From: Shimia marina
GTDB lineage: Bacteria; Pseudomonadota; Alphaproteobacteria; Rhodobacterales; Rhodobacteraceae
Length of the DNA: 34,048 bases
Assembly (NCBI RefSeq): GCF_001458175.1
Contig: NZ_CYPW01000027.1
Coordinates: 280,363 to 314,410, forward strand
Reading direction: 5' to 3'
The notes under the pieces are model-generated. The model did no database searches. It had not been told where the DNA came from and saw only the letters and a program-made list of their open reading frames with translations. A program made the translations under genes and the position numbers. Below, one piece after another: positions 25,246 through 33,925 of the stretch; the first letter of the stretch is position 1, and each line of letters starts with the position of its first letter.

Positions 25246-28200
25246 TTAGATGGTGACGGTGATGTCCTGATCGACGATCAGGGTCACGCCATCATTGCCA
25301 ACTGTGTAGACATCATAGGCTTCGCCTTCGATGTTTACGGTCTGATTGGTTTTGATCGCATCTGTCACAGTGATCTGATCATCAGAACCACCGTGAATGG
25401 TGAGCGTGTCGGAGGTGTCAGACAGATCGCGGATCTGTGCTTCTGTCAGAGTCAGATGGGCATCAGAGGCGTAGTCCAGCTCGATGCCTTCAATGTTGAA
25501 CCCGTTGATGGCCGCATGGTTGAGTGTGCCTGCGTTGGTCACATTGTCGTCCAGCACCAGAAGCGTGTCAGATTCGTTGCCCGCGTCATCGCTGGAAGCG
25601 ATCACCAAATGGGTGCCATCAGAGGCCCGTGGGTTGAGCACAAAGAGTGTTTCATCGCCGCCAAGCGCCACTTCGGTGGTGGCGAGTTCGGCAGTGCTGC
25701 CATCCTGATGCAGCGCATGGATGCTGTAATCCTGAGATTCTGTGTCCAGAGATACGGACGTCACATCGTCATCCGCGAAGGTCACCGATTGCACCACCGG
25801 GTTGGTGATTTCCGTGTCCACGGCAAAGGTGGCATTGGCATTGGCGGTGTTGCCAGCGGCATCGGTCACGGCGAGAGTTGCCGTGGCGGTGTAGGTGCCT
25901 TCGGGCAGGGAGCCGCTTTCGTAGGTGACAAACCAGTTGCCAGAGGCATCTGCGGTGGTTGTGCGGGTCACACCTTCCACGGTGATGACCACGGAGGCAC
26001 CCGGTTCGGTTGTGCCTTCGAGCACCACGCCGCCGCGCATCTGTGCAGCGTTCACTGGTGCGGTGAAGACACCGGCGTTGATATCGACATCAATGCTGGT
26101 GGAGGTGTCTATGCGCAGGGTGTCTGTGGTGGTGGCCACGTTGCCTGCGGTGTCTGTGGCTGTGACAGTCACGGCGGCGTCATATTCCCCTTGCGGCACG
26201 TCGGCTGCGGTGAACGTGGCGCTCCAGCTGCCATTGGCGGCTGCGGTGATCGTGCGGGAGGCATTGCCCAGCTGCACCACAACCGAGCTGCCTGGTTCTG
26301 CGGTGCCTGTGAGGGTGAAGCCATTGGCCACTTCGGTGGCACTGGCGATGTCATCGCCGCCGACCTGACCGGCGTCATAGGTGGCAGAGATTTCAGTATC
26401 GACCGAGATATTGCCAGAGGTGGATGTGCTGTTGCCAGCGGCATCCGTGGCCGTGACGGAGACGGTGCTGTTGTAGGTGCCTTGCGGCAGCTCTGCAGCG
26501 GTGTAGCTTGCCGACCATGTGCCGTTTGCGGCGGCGGTGACAGTGCGGGTGATACCCTCAAGGGTCACGGCAACAGAGGCGCCTGGTTCTGCTGTGCCGG
26601 TCAGCGTCACGCCAGCAGCGTGTTCTGCGGCATTGGCGATGTTGTCGCCGCCCAGCTGATTGGTGTCCAGACCGGCGGAGATTTCCGTATCCACGCGGAA
26701 GGTGCCGGTTGTGGACGTGACATTGCCTGCGCCATCCGTGGCGGACACTGACACAGAGGTGTCGTAGGTGCCTGCGGGAATTTCAGCGGTTGTGTAGGTG
26801 GTGGTCCACTGGCCGTTCTGATCGGCGATCACGGTGTGTGTGACACCCTGCACGGTGATGGCAACGGAGGCTCCGGCCTCGGCGGTGCCTGTCAGGGTGA
26901 CGCCGCTGGCGTGTTCTGCCGCGTTGACGATGTTATCCCCCGCGATGGGGGCGGTGATGGTGGCTGTGCCTTCTGTGTCCACACGCACGGCAAAGCTCTC
27001 GCTATGGCTGTTGCCGGCGGCATCCGTCGCAGTGATTGCGATGGTGCTGTCATAGGTGCCATTGCGCACGGTGGAGGCTGCGAAAGTGGTCGACCATGTC
27101 CCATCGCCGGCCACTGTCACCGTCTGAGTGACGCCTTCAAAGAGAATTGACAGCGTGGTGCCTGCTTCGCCAGTTCCGGAAAGCGCAATGCCATCAGTGA
27201 CTTCTGTGGCGTTGATCACGTTGTCGCCTTCGACGGTGTTCAGGGCCACGCCGGGGGCGATGGTGTCCACATCGAGCATGTCGGACACGGTGGTGACATT
27301 GCCGCGCGCATCGGTGGAGGTGATGGTGACAGCGGTCTGATATTCGCCGGTGCGGATCTCGCCGCTGGCAAAGGTGACGGACCAAGTGCCGTCATCCAGC
27401 ACAGTGGTGGTGTGGATGGTGCCGTCGATTTCGACGGTGAGTGTGGCCCCCGCTTCGCCAACACCGGAGATCACATGGCCGGTGCTGTGGTCCTCTTCGT
27501 TGACGATGTCACCTGTGGAGACGGTGCCGTCGGCCACAGTCACATCCGGTGGGGTGGTGTCGATGTCCACCGAAGGGCCGTCAAGATCAAAGACCGTGCC
27601 GCCGGGGTTTGTCACTGTGACCGTGCTGTCATAGACGCCATCATCGGGCAGAGCGGCGGGATCGAAGATCACGGAATAGGTACCGTCATCGCCGATCACG
27701 GTGGTGCCTGTTTCGCCGCCGATGGTGACGGAAACAGAAGAGCCGGGCTCTCCGGTGCCGGTGATGGTGACCGTGTCTTCGCCGGTGCCACCAATCACGC
27801 GGGAGATATCAGCATCATCCACCGTGGGGGTGATCACCCCGTTGCCACCGCCGCCATTGCCATCATCCAGCAATGCACTGGTTGCGACTGCAGCACCGCC
27901 GAGCCCCAGAATGCCGGGTAGAGCTGCAAAAGGGGCGACCAGCGGTGCCACCACTGGCTCGATACGTTCCAGATCAAGGAAGGTCAGCTCGTCATAGGCG
28001 CTCCATTTTTCATTGATGGAGATCGCGTCATATTGCGCAAAATACTGATCGTTGACGCTGTCGCCCAGATTGACCTGATGGAATTGGCCATCTTTGGAGA
28101 GGAAGAGATCACGCTCTTCTCCGTCAACCGCCACAAAATAGTTTTCTAACGTGATTGTCTCACCAGAGGCGAGGTGGATGATCAGGTTGTTGCCGTCCTG

Positions 28201-28347
28201 CACATAGCCTGCAATGTCATCTGGCGCGAGGTTCAGGGAAATTTCTTTGGCTTGCTGCAACGCCAAAGTGCCGTGTTGCACCTCTGCCGTTTGCCCACGA
28301 CCCACAACTCCATCCGCGCCGCGGAGGGCATAACTCAAACTACTCAT
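25246..28347 (-). CDS. BapA-like repeat adhesin, type I secretion substrate
   Basis: This 1033-residue protein has three parts. Residues 1 to about 130 form a BapA prefix-like domain (SGETITLENYFVAVDGEERDL region), followed by a hydrophobic, Gly/Ala-rich stretch (about 135-165). Residues about 190-850 contain seven Ig-like repeats of about 97 residues, each with a GTAEPGASV...GTWS...GTYDS...TDAAGN pattern. Residues 850-1033 are unique and end in DGVTLIVDQDITVTI, a typical type I export C-terminus. No RTX block and no N-terminal signal peptide are present. It is the first gene of the operon with its exporter, so the pairing is clear. Compared with LapA/BapA giants of several thousand residues it is short. 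It probably acts at the cell surface in adhesion or biofilm formation. Confidence 0.85.
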   Translation of the reverse strand: MSSLSYALRGADGVVGRGQTAEVQHGTLALQQAKEISLNLAPDDIAGYVQDGNNLIIHLASGETITLENYFVAVDGEERDLFLSKDGQFHQVNLGDSVNDQYFAQYDAISINEKWSAYDELTFLDLERIEPVVAPLVAPFAALPGILGLGGAAVATSALLDDGNGGGGNGVITPTVDDADISRVIGGTGEDTVTITGTGEPGSSVSVTIGGETGTTVIGDDGTYSVIFDPAALPDDGVYDSTVTVTNPGGTVFDLDGPSVDIDTTPPDVTVADGTVSTGDIVNEEDHSTGHVISGVGEAGATLTVEIDGTIHTTTVLDDGTWSVTFASGEIRTGEYQTAVTITSTDARGNVTTVSDMLDVDTIAPGVALNTVEGDNVINATEVTDGIALSGTGEAGTTLSILFEGVTQTVTVAGDGTWSTTFAASTVRNGTYDSTIAITATDAAGNSHSESFAVRVDTEGTATITAPIAGDNIVNAAEHASGVTLTGTAEAGASVAITVQGVTHTVIADQNGQWTTTYTTAEIPAGTYDTSVSVSATDGAGNVTSTTGTFRVDTEISAGLDTNQLGGDNIANAAEHAAGVTLTGTAEPGASVAVTLEGITRTVTAAANGTWSASYTAAELPQGTYNSTVSVTATDAAGNSTSTSGNISVDTEISATYDAGQVGGDDIASATEVANGFTLTGTAEPGSSVVVQLGNASRTITAAANGSWSATFTAADVPQGEYDAAVTVTATDTAGNVATTTDTLRIDTSTSIDVDINAGVFTAPVNAAQMRGGVVLEGTTEPGASVVITVEGVTRTTTADASGNWFVTYESGSLPEGTYTATATLAVTDAAGNTANANATFAVDTEITNPVVQSVTFADDDVTSVSLDTESQDYSIHALHQDGSTAELATTEVALGGDETLFVLNPRASDGTHLVIASSDDAGNESDTLLVLDDNVTNAGTLNHAAINGFNIEGIELDYASDAHLTLTEAQIRDLSDTSDTLTIHGGSDDQITVTDAIKTNQTVNIEGEAYDVYTVGNDGVTLIVDQDITVTI
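25810..27775 (-). repeat. Seven tandem Ig-like repeats in the adhesin
   Basis: Seven units of about 97 codons (about 291 bp) lie in tandem. Units 3-7 are the most alike at protein level, and units 1-2 (nearest the N-terminus) the most diverged. DNA identity between units is imperfect, so they are old duplications, but the array could still change length by recombination. Confidence 0.8.
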
Positions 28348-28924
28348 GTATATTCTACCGCTCTAGGTTGATCGGGCTTTTGCCCTTGTTTGCTAGGGAA
28401 ATGTATAAATATCCCGCGCGATTAATCCAAACACTTTTTTGCCACAATTCCATAAAGCAAAGGGTTATGAGGCATTTAGGCCATGGTTGAGTGGCGTATT
28501 TATCCTAGAGGTGGCGAAATTGGTTGGGCAAAGGGCTGATTGTGTCTGCCGAACCGGGGCTCTTGGGGCTTCGGCACTGGAGAAAGCAACAGCTTTGAGG
28601 TGCGTTTTCTGCTAGGGTGGGCTTGGCGAGGTGGCGGCTCTGCTGTGGGACGTTTGGGCAAGTGGCGGGTGTCGGGGGAAGGCGTTTGCGGGTATATTTT
28701 GCAGCGCCGTAATACCATAGGTATAGTCAAGCCATGTATTGACCGGCCAAAGGCGTGGCATTTTGCGGCTTTGTGCTGCACCGGGGCGGCAGCATAGACA
28801 GGATACATCAGGGATGTGCCGCATATTGCGCGGCACCACATGGAGCTTTCACGGACGCGTTCTGCCGGTTGACAGAACCGGACCACCTGACGCTTTGGGC
28901 GCAGGGCAGCATGGAGAAATTGCT
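28348..28924. promoter_or_regulatory. Divergent intergenic region between adhesin and porin genes
   Basis: These 577 nt carry no convincing gene; a short plus-strand open frame at 28540-28797 is Trp/Gly/Cys-rich and family-less. The adhesin side is AT-rich and holds a possible promoter (28402-28430). The porin side has hairpins GTGCCGC/GCGGCAC (28816-28836) and CCGGTT-N5-AACCGG (28868-28884) within about 110 nt of the porin start. These could be leader structures or sites for small-RNA control, as is common for porins, but that is inference. Confidence 0.35.
28402..28430 (-). promoter_or_regulatory. Candidate sigma-70 promoter of the adhesin operon
   Basis: On the minus strand, TTGGAT (28425-28430) and TATACA (28402-28407) are separated by 17 nt, and the -10 box lies 54 nt upstream of the adhesin ATG. 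The match to consensus is partial (4 of 6 in each box), in an AT-rich stretch. Confidence 0.35.
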
Positions 28925-30031
28925 ATGGGTCACAAAACGAAAACCTCACGGGGCCTGCTTCTGGCAGTAGCTCTCAGCGCAGCCACATTTGCGGGGGCCT
29001 CCTGGGCCGAAGACGACCACGGCTTTGACTACTACGGGTTCTTCAATCTTGGCTTTTTCAGTGCGGATGACGGGGCGACGCGGACGGATTACTGGGCGGA
29101 CAACTCCAATGCGCCCAGCCGGTTTGGCGCGCGCTACCACACCCCTGTGACAGGGGGCGAGCTGCAGTTCAAATTCGAGAGCTCCTTTGGCATCAAGCCC
29201 TCGGACGGGGTGAGCCAGTTGAGTGAGCCGCCCAACACCTATTGGGATCTGACGCGTTTGCGTAAGGTAGAGGTGATCTACCGCACCGATGACTTCGGCA
29301 CCTTCTATTTGGGGCAGGGGTCCATGGCGTCTGATGGGATCACCAGCGATCCGGATCAATCGGGCACGGGGCTGGCGGGGACAGTGTCGGTGCGCGACAG
29401 CTTTGGTGGCATTCTGTTCCGCGAAAGCGGGGGCGGTCTGTCTTCTGTGGATGTTGGCGACGTTTTTCAGGACTTTGACGGCGGGCGCCGTGGGCGCGTG
29501 CGGTATGATACGAAATCCTTCAACGGGCTGGTTTTTGCCATTGCGGCAGGTCAGGAGATCTTGAGGGATGGCAATGACGACACCTTCTATGATGTGGCGT
29601 TGCGCTATAAGAAAGATACCGGAGATCTCTTGTATGGGGGCAACGTCGCCTATGCGATCAATGATCTTGCGGGGGGCGAAACCAAAACCATTATTGGCTC
29701 GCTTGGCGCCTTTCACCGTCCAAGCGGGGTGAGTGGCACGGTTTCGCTTGGCGATAATGACGGATCGGGCAGCTATATCTATGCCAAGCTGGGCTATCAG
29801 CGCGACTGGCTGTCTTTTGGGCGTACGCATCTGTCGTTTGATGTGTACCGGTCCCGCGACATGGTGGTGTCAGGGGATGAGGGGGTGGCCTGGGGGCTGC
29901 AGGCGGTTCAGAAAGTCGAATCGGCAGATCTGGATATCTTCGCAGCTTACCGCAACCAGGCCTATGATCAGCCCGGCATGACCTTTAGTGACGTGGATGG
30001 CTATATGATGGGCGCGCGCTGGAGCTTCTAA
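28925..30031 (+). CDS. Outer-membrane porin
   Basis: This 368-residue protein begins with a Sec signal peptide (cleavage after A28, SWA/EDD). It continues as alternating aromatic and polar beta-strands: YYGFFNLGFF, then SRFGARYHTPVTGGELQFKFESSFG, and VEVIYRTDDFGTFYLGQGS. It ends in RWSF, the C-terminal Phe that Bam recognises in outer-membrane beta-barrels. This is the pattern of 16-strand general porins of alphaproteobacteria. The ATG at 28925 is chosen because the signal peptide starts there; GGAG lies about 10 nt upstream, and the longer open frame from 28739 has no family character. It is monocistronic, with a strong terminator after it. Specificity is unknown. Confidence 0.82.
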   Translation: MGHKTKTSRGLLLAVALSAATFAGASWAEDDHGFDYYGFFNLGFFSADDGATRTDYWADNSNAPSRFGARYHTPVTGGELQFKFESSFGIKPSDGVSQLSEPPNTYWDLTRLRKVEVIYRTDDFGTFYLGQGSMASDGITSDPDQSGTGLAGTVSVRDSFGGILFRESGGGLSSVDVGDVFQDFDGGRRGRVRYDTKSFNGLVFAIAAGQEILRDGNDDTFYDVALRYKKDTGDLLYGGNVAYAINDLAGGETKTIIGSLGAFHRPSGVSGTVSLGDNDGSGSYIYAKLGYQRDWLSFGRTHLSFDVYRSRDMVVSGDEGVAWGLQAVQKVESADLDIFAAYRNQAYDQPGMTFSDVDGYMMGARWSF

Positions 30032-30062
30032 AGTGGCTGCGAGCCACCAATTGTTTGAATTG

Positions 30063-30095
30063 CGCGCCCGGTCTTTTGGATCGGGCGCGTTTTTG
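30063..30095 (+). terminator. Terminator of the porin gene
   Basis: Stem CGCGCCCG/CGGGCGCG (30063-30070 and 30082-30089), extendable by three further pairs including one G-U, is followed by TTTTT. It lies 31 nt after the porin stop. Confidence 0.85.
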
Positions 30096-30204
30096 CGTTT
30101 ATATGCCCTTGCGCCCTTGCGCGTGGGCCTCTAGAAGAACTCAAATTTTTCGACCGCGCGCGGGCCGGATGTGGACGCGCGCCTTTACTTGATGGGGAAC
30201 CCTG

Positions 30205-31539
30205 ATGCAGGTAACCGAGACGCTGAACGAAGGTCTGAAGCGCGGCTATTCGATCACTGTAACCGCCGCTGAGCTGGACGCGAAAGTGGACGAAAAGCTG
30301 AAAGAAGCGCAGCCGGAAATCGAAATGAAAGGTTTCCGCAAAGGCAAAGTGCCGATGCCGCTTCTGAAAAAGCAGTTTGGTGAGCGCCTGATGGGCGAAG
30401 CCATGCAAGAGACCATCGACGGTGCGATGAACGCGCATTTCGAAGAGTCTGGCGACCGTCCGGCGCTGCAGCCAAAAGTCGAAATGAAAGATGGCGAAAA
30501 CTGGAAGCCTGGCTCTGACGTAGAAGTCGAGATGTCCTATGAGGCGTTGCCAGAGATCCCTGAGGTTGACCTCAAAGGCATCAAGCTGGAGAAAATGGTT
30601 GTGAAGGCGGATGACGCCGCTGTTGAGGAAGCGCTTGGCAACCTCGCAGAGACCGCGCAGGATTTCAAAGCACGCGGCGAAGGTGACGCGGCACAGGACG
30701 GCGATCAGGTTGTCATGGACTTCGTGGGCCGCATTGACGGCGAAGCCTTTGACGGTGGTGCCGGCGAAGACTTCCCTCTGACCCTCGGCTCCGGCCAGTT
30801 CATCCCCGGCTTTGAAGAGCAGCTGGTTGGCGTGAAAGCGGGCGAAGAAAAAGACGTGACCGTATCCTTCCCAGAAGAGTACGGCGCCGAAAACCTCGCG
30901 GGCAAAGAAGCCGTGTTCTCCTGCACCATCAAAGAGGTGAAAGAGCCGGTTGCTGCGGAAATCAACGACGAGCTGGCCACCAAATTTGGTGCCGAAGATC
31001 TCGCCGGTCTGAAAACTCAGATCACTGAGCGTCTGGAAGCAGAATACGCGGGTGCCGCACGTGCGGTGACCAAGCGCGCACTTCTGGATGCGCTGGACGA
31101 GTTGGTGTCTTTCGATCTGCCGCCATCCCTGGTGGAAGCAGAAGCAGGCCAGATTGCGCACCAGCTGTGGCATGAAGAAAACCCAGAAGTGGAAGGCCAC
31201 GATCACGACAAGATCGAGCCAACCGAAGAGCACAATACTCTGGCAGAGCGCCGCGTGCGTCTCGGCCTGCTGCTCGCAGAACTGGGTCAGAAAGCAGAGG
31301 TCGAAGTGACCGACGCGGAGATGACCCAAGCGATCATGAACCAGGCGCGTCAGTACCCTGGTCAGGAGCGTCAGTTCTTCGAATTCATCCAGCAGAACGC
31401 ACAGATGCAGCAGCAGCTGCGCGCGCCAATCTTTGAAGACAAAGTTGTCGACTATGTGTTTGAGCTGGCGGAAGTGAGCGAAAAAGAGGTCTCCAAAGAC
31501 GACCTGCAAAAAGCCGTAGAGGCACTGGACGACGAATAA
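30205..31539 (+). CDS. tig: Trigger factor, ribosome-associated chaperone and peptidyl-prolyl isomerase
   Basis: This 444-residue protein has the full trigger factor layout. The N-terminal ribosome-binding domain carries the signature GFRKGKVP (43-50). The central FKBP-type isomerase domain (about 155-250) has [20 protein letters not shown] and [11 protein letters not shown]. The C-terminal helical chaperone domain is rich in Glu and Gln. It binds near the ribosome exit tunnel and holds nascent chains. It stands alone, with its own terminator, and is not next to clpP/clpX as it often is in other bacteria. Codon use is strongly biased (for example GAA, AAA, CTG and CGC), as expected for an abundant protein. 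Confidence 0.96.
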   Translation: MQVTETLNEGLKRGYSITVTAAELDAKVDEKLKEAQPEIEMKGFRKGKVPMPLLKKQFGERLMGEAMQETIDGAMNAHFEESGDRPALQPKVEMKDGENWKPGSDVEVEMSYEALPEIPEVDLKGIKLEKMVVKADDAAVEEALGNLAETAQDFKARGEGDAAQDGDQVVMDFVGRIDGEAFDGGAGEDFPLTLGSGQFIPGFEEQLVGVKAGEEKDVTVSFPEEYGAENLAGKEAVFSCTIKEVKEPVAAEINDELATKFGAEDLAGLKTQITERLEAEYAGAARAVTKRALLDALDELVSFDLPPSLVEAEAGQIAHQLWHEENPEVEGHDHDKIEPTEEHNTLAERRVRLGLLLAELGQKAEVEVTDAEMTQAIMNQARQYPGQERQFFEFIQQNAQMQQQLRAPIFEDKVVDYVFELAEVSEKEVSKDDLQKAVEALDDE

Positions 31540-31568
31540 GTCCACACCCCGTTAACGGGACAGTGAGA

Positions 31569-31596
31569 GGTCGCTCCGATGGGAGCGGCCTTTTTC
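31569..31596 (+). terminator. tig: Terminator of the trigger factor gene
   Basis: Stem GGTCGCTCC/GGAGCGGCC (31569-31577 and 31582-31590, one G-U pair) with a GATG loop is followed by TTTTTCTATTTT. It lies 29 nt after the stop. Confidence 0.88.
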
Positions 31597-31647
31597 TATT
31601 TTGGGGGGTATGTAACGTGATCTTATGTACCGGAGGAATGGGGGCAA

Positions 31648-31683
31648 GCCCCCCAAACCCCCGGGATATTTGATGCCAATGAA
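31648..31683 (+). repeat. Roseobacter-type G-rich/C-rich hairpin followed by CCCCCGGGATATTT motif
   Basis: GGGGGC-AA-GCCCCCC is followed by AAACCCCCGGGATATTTGATGCCAATGAAG, lying between the trigger factor terminator and the DUF1330 gene. From memory, very similar text recurs between genes in many Rhodobacteraceae genomes. Only this one copy is seen in the window, so the repeat call rests on that recollection. Confidence 0.4.
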
Positions 31684-31758
31684 GTGGGGTGTGACCCGGC
31701 GTTTTGTTTGACGTTTTTAAGGGCCGAAGGTGAGGGTTGGGACGGAGGAGGACCGTTT

Positions 31759-32172
31759 ATGGATTACACAACTTTTGACAAAGCCGCTTATGAGGCTTTT
31801 AAAGCCAATGACCGGGAAGGGCCGGTGCATATGCTCAATCTGATCAAGCTGCGTGATGTCGCGCTTTATGAGGATGGGCGACAGGCCACCGGCGCAGAGG
31901 CCTACGCCGCTTATGGGCGGGAAAGTGCGGAGACTTTTGCCAAACTGGGCGGAAAGATTATCTGGCGAGGTAGCATGGAGCAGATGTTGATTGGGCCTCA
32001 AAAACAGTGGGACATTTGCTTTATTGCGGCGTACCCCAGCGTTGGGGCCTTTGCATCCATGCACAAGTACCCCGCGTATCGTGCGGCCGTGGCCTACAGG
32101 CAGGCGGCAGTGGCGGATAGCCGTTTGATCCGTATGGCACCTTTGGAGCTTGGTGGGAATTTTGGAGAGTGA
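31759..32172 (+). CDS. DUF1330 family protein
   Basis: This 137-residue protein of the dimeric ferredoxin-like alpha+beta barrel superfamily has GPVHMLNLIKLRDVALYEDG near the start and the FIAAYPSVGAFASMHKYPAYRAAVAYRQAAVADSRLIRM core, as in DUF1330. No reaction is established for the family, and related folds include small monooxygenases and dehydratases. The ATG at 31759 has GGAGGAGGA upstream (31744-31752); the longer frame from 31684 runs through the hairpin-repeat region and is not used. The next gene starts 15 nt downstream, so they may be cotranscribed. Confidence 0.8.
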   Translation: MDYTTFDKAAYEAFKANDREGPVHMLNLIKLRDVALYEDGRQATGAEAYAAYGRESAETFAKLGGKIIWRGSMEQMLIGPQKQWDICFIAAYPSVGAFASMHKYPAYRAAVAYRQAAVADSRLIRMAPLELGGNFGE

Positions 32173-32187
32173 GGCAGCGGTTTGACT

Positions 32188-32610
32188 ATGAAGTTTCCGG
32201 TCTCAAAAATTGAACCTGTTCAGGCAAAGCTAGAGATGGGCGCGCTGGACAAGCCCGCTCTTGAGGTCTCATTTAAGCGCTTTGAAATTCCGATGCAGAA
32301 TAGCGCAGGTGCCCATGCGCTTTTGTTCGATGCGCCATTGTCTGCGAACTTCATTTCGTTGCCTTGCGTGGATTTGGGTGTGCTTCAGACCCAGAGTTTT
32401 GGATACCCTGTGAATCCGGCGGAAGGATACATTGATGCAAGTGTCTATTTTGAGGATGTGCACAATCCGGTTGATATCACCAATCTGGAGTTTGGTCCGC
32501 TTGTGGACGGGCGTCTGAAGCTGACTGTCGTCAGCAGATGGCTGATGTCCTATGAAGGGACGGCTTTTGACGATTTTGATTTGGTGTTTTCAGTATCGTT
32601 GGGAGATTAA
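32188..32610 (+). CDS. Protein of unknown function
   Basis: I do not recognise this 140-residue protein. It is acidic and mixed alpha/beta, with one Cys (in LPCVDLG), no signal peptide and no membrane segment; the middle reads FGYPVNPAEGYIDASVYFEDVHNPVDITNLEFG. It follows the DUF1330 gene at 15 nt on the same strand and precedes a strong terminator, so it is the last gene of a two-gene unit. The ATG at 32188 is chosen; a TTG at 32182 in the same frame has a better-spaced GAGG (32171-32174) and would add two residues. Codon use is less GC-rich at third positions than in the neighbouring genes. Confidence 0.65.
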   Translation: MKFPVSKIEPVQAKLEMGALDKPALEVSFKRFEIPMQNSAGAHALLFDAPLSANFISLPCVDLGVLQTQSFGYPVNPAEGYIDASVYFEDVHNPVDITNLEFGPLVDGRLKLTVVSRWLMSYEGTAFDDFDLVFSVSLGD

Positions 32611-32645
32611 AGAGTGTCTCAGTGGTGAGACCTTCTTACAACACA

Positions 32646-32672
32646 AAAGCCCCGGCATTTTGCCGGGGCTTT
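32646..32672. terminator. Bidirectional terminator
   Basis: A perfect 12-bp stem AAAGCCCCGGCA/TGCCGGGGCTTT (32646-32657 and 32661-32672) with a 3-nt loop has T-rich text on the plus side (TTTAACTTTTT) and TTTTGTG on the minus side. It lies between two convergent genes and serves both. Confidence 0.88.
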
Positions 32673-32686
32673 AACTTTTTGGGGGA

Positions 32687-33922
32687 TCAGTGGTGGCCTG
32701 AGAAGACCAGCACTTTGAAGGGCAGCAGGATAGCCCGGAAGCGCAGGATCAGCGCATGGGCATAGCCCACCGTATCGATCACATGCAGCGCGATGAAGGT
32801 GCCGGTGCCAAGCTCTGGATCCTGCAGCCTTTCGTGGTTGTTGGTATAGGCGTTGACCTCACATTTACTACCCGGGGGCAGGTGGTCTGTGCCACCTTCA
32901 TAAAGTGGTTCCAGATAGGCAATCACTGAGCCGGGTTGTTTGGCATTTTGCGGATCACGCAGTGTGTCTGACGGGCGCACCTGACCTGAGGGGATCACAT
33001 CCTGCACATCCACGATCACCATGGGGGTCACGCGCATCGGGGCGGAAACGCAGGACATTTCTGCCAGCATGCCTTTGTGCAGCACCTGTGTGGTGAGCTG
33101 TCCAAATCCGGCCTGAAAGCGGCCGCGCCCGGTGTCGGCGGGCACAAGAATGCCTGCGGGACGCAGGATTGGGTTGATATAGTCCCCCACGCGCAGATCA
33201 AATTGCTCGATACGGCCGGTTTGGCCGGCGTAGATCACCATTTTGGAGAGTTCGACTTCTGCCTGTTTGAGGGCGGCCATGGCGCTGTCGCGCTGTGCCG
33301 GGAGTTGGATTTCCACCCGGTGCTTGGCGGATTCCACCGCAGAATGCGCCGCATCCACGGCTGCGAGCCGCTCTTGAATGAGGTTTTCCAACCGCTCGAC
33401 TTCGCGCACGGTTACGGCTGGAGAATTCTGCTGAAACAGGGTGTTCTTGCGTTCAAACTCGTCTTTGGTCTGTTCAAAGGCGGCTTCGGCGGCGTCCAGA
33501 TTGGCCTGTGCCACACGCAGATCATCGCGGGCCAGTAGCTCGCCAGCGTCCACTTCCACCACGGCGGCGCGGGCGGTGGCCACGGCGGCGCGCTGGCGGC
33601 TGTCGTCGAGACGGAAGATCATGTCGCCAGCTTTGACGTCCTGATTGTTTTTGACAGCCACTTCGACGACGCGCCCGCTGATTTCCGGCAGGATGGTCAC
33701 AGTGCGGAAATAGGAGGACACATTGCTTGTGGCCGGGTGGAAGTAAAAGATCACCGTGATCAGGCTGACGGTGAGGATGAAGCAGGAACTAAGGCCGTAA
33801 CGCAGCTCATACCACATGGAGAACAGGGTGATGTCCTGTCCCAGACGTTTGCCTTGCCAGTAGCGGCGGAAGAGGTAATCCGGGAAGATGGTCAGCATGG
33901 AGCAGCAGATGAATTCCAGCAT
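32687..33922 (-). CDS. HlyD/EmrA-family membrane-fusion protein
   Basis: This 411-residue protein has one membrane helix (about residues 45-62) after a basic cytoplasmic N-terminus. It continues with a lipoyl half (ILPEISGRVVEVAVKNNQDVKAGDMIFRLDD), a coiled-coil (about 105-215), the second lipoyl half (IYAGQTGRIEQFDLRVGDYI), and a beta-barrel. The C-terminus has a second hydrophobic stretch. It resembles the YiaV-type adaptors that pair with a small DUF3302 protein. It is a separate system from the type I adaptor at 20.4 kb, and no ABC or MFS transporter gene is seen next to it. The ATG at 33922 has GGAGG 8 nt upstream, inside the end of the preceding gene. Substrate unknown. Confidence 0.82.
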   Translation of the reverse strand: MLEFICCSMLTIFPDYLFRRYWQGKRLGQDITLFSMWYELRYGLSSCFILTVSLITVIFYFHPATSNVSSYFRTVTILPEISGRVVEVAVKNNQDVKAGDMIFRLDDSRQRAAVATARAAVVEVDAGELLARDDLRVAQANLDAAEAAFEQTKDEFERKNTLFQQNSPAVTVREVERLENLIQERLAAVDAAHSAVESAKHRVEIQLPAQRDSAMAALKQAEVELSKMVIYAGQTGRIEQFDLRVGDYINPILRPAGILVPADTGRGRFQAGFGQLTTQVLHKGMLAEMSCVSAPMRVTPMVIVDVQDVIPSGQVRPSDTLRDPQNAKQPGSVIAYLEPLYEGGTDHLPPGSKCEVNAYTNNHERLQDPELGTGTFIALHVIDTVGYAHALILRFRAILLPFKVLVFSGHH

Positions 33923-33925
33923 GTC

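Noticed and set aside
25243..26751. 502-codon plus-strand frame opposite the adhesin
   Set aside because: Its repetitive Gly/Cys/His composition mirrors the adhesin repeats; there is no start context or family sequence.
25810..27775. CRISPR-like or satellite repeat array
   Set aside because: The periodicity is explained by tandem 97-residue Ig-like protein repeats in one open frame.
30028..31545. 505-codon minus-strand frame opposite trigger factor
   Set aside because: Trigger factor is unmistakable on the other strand; this frame is Phe/Leu/His-rich noise.
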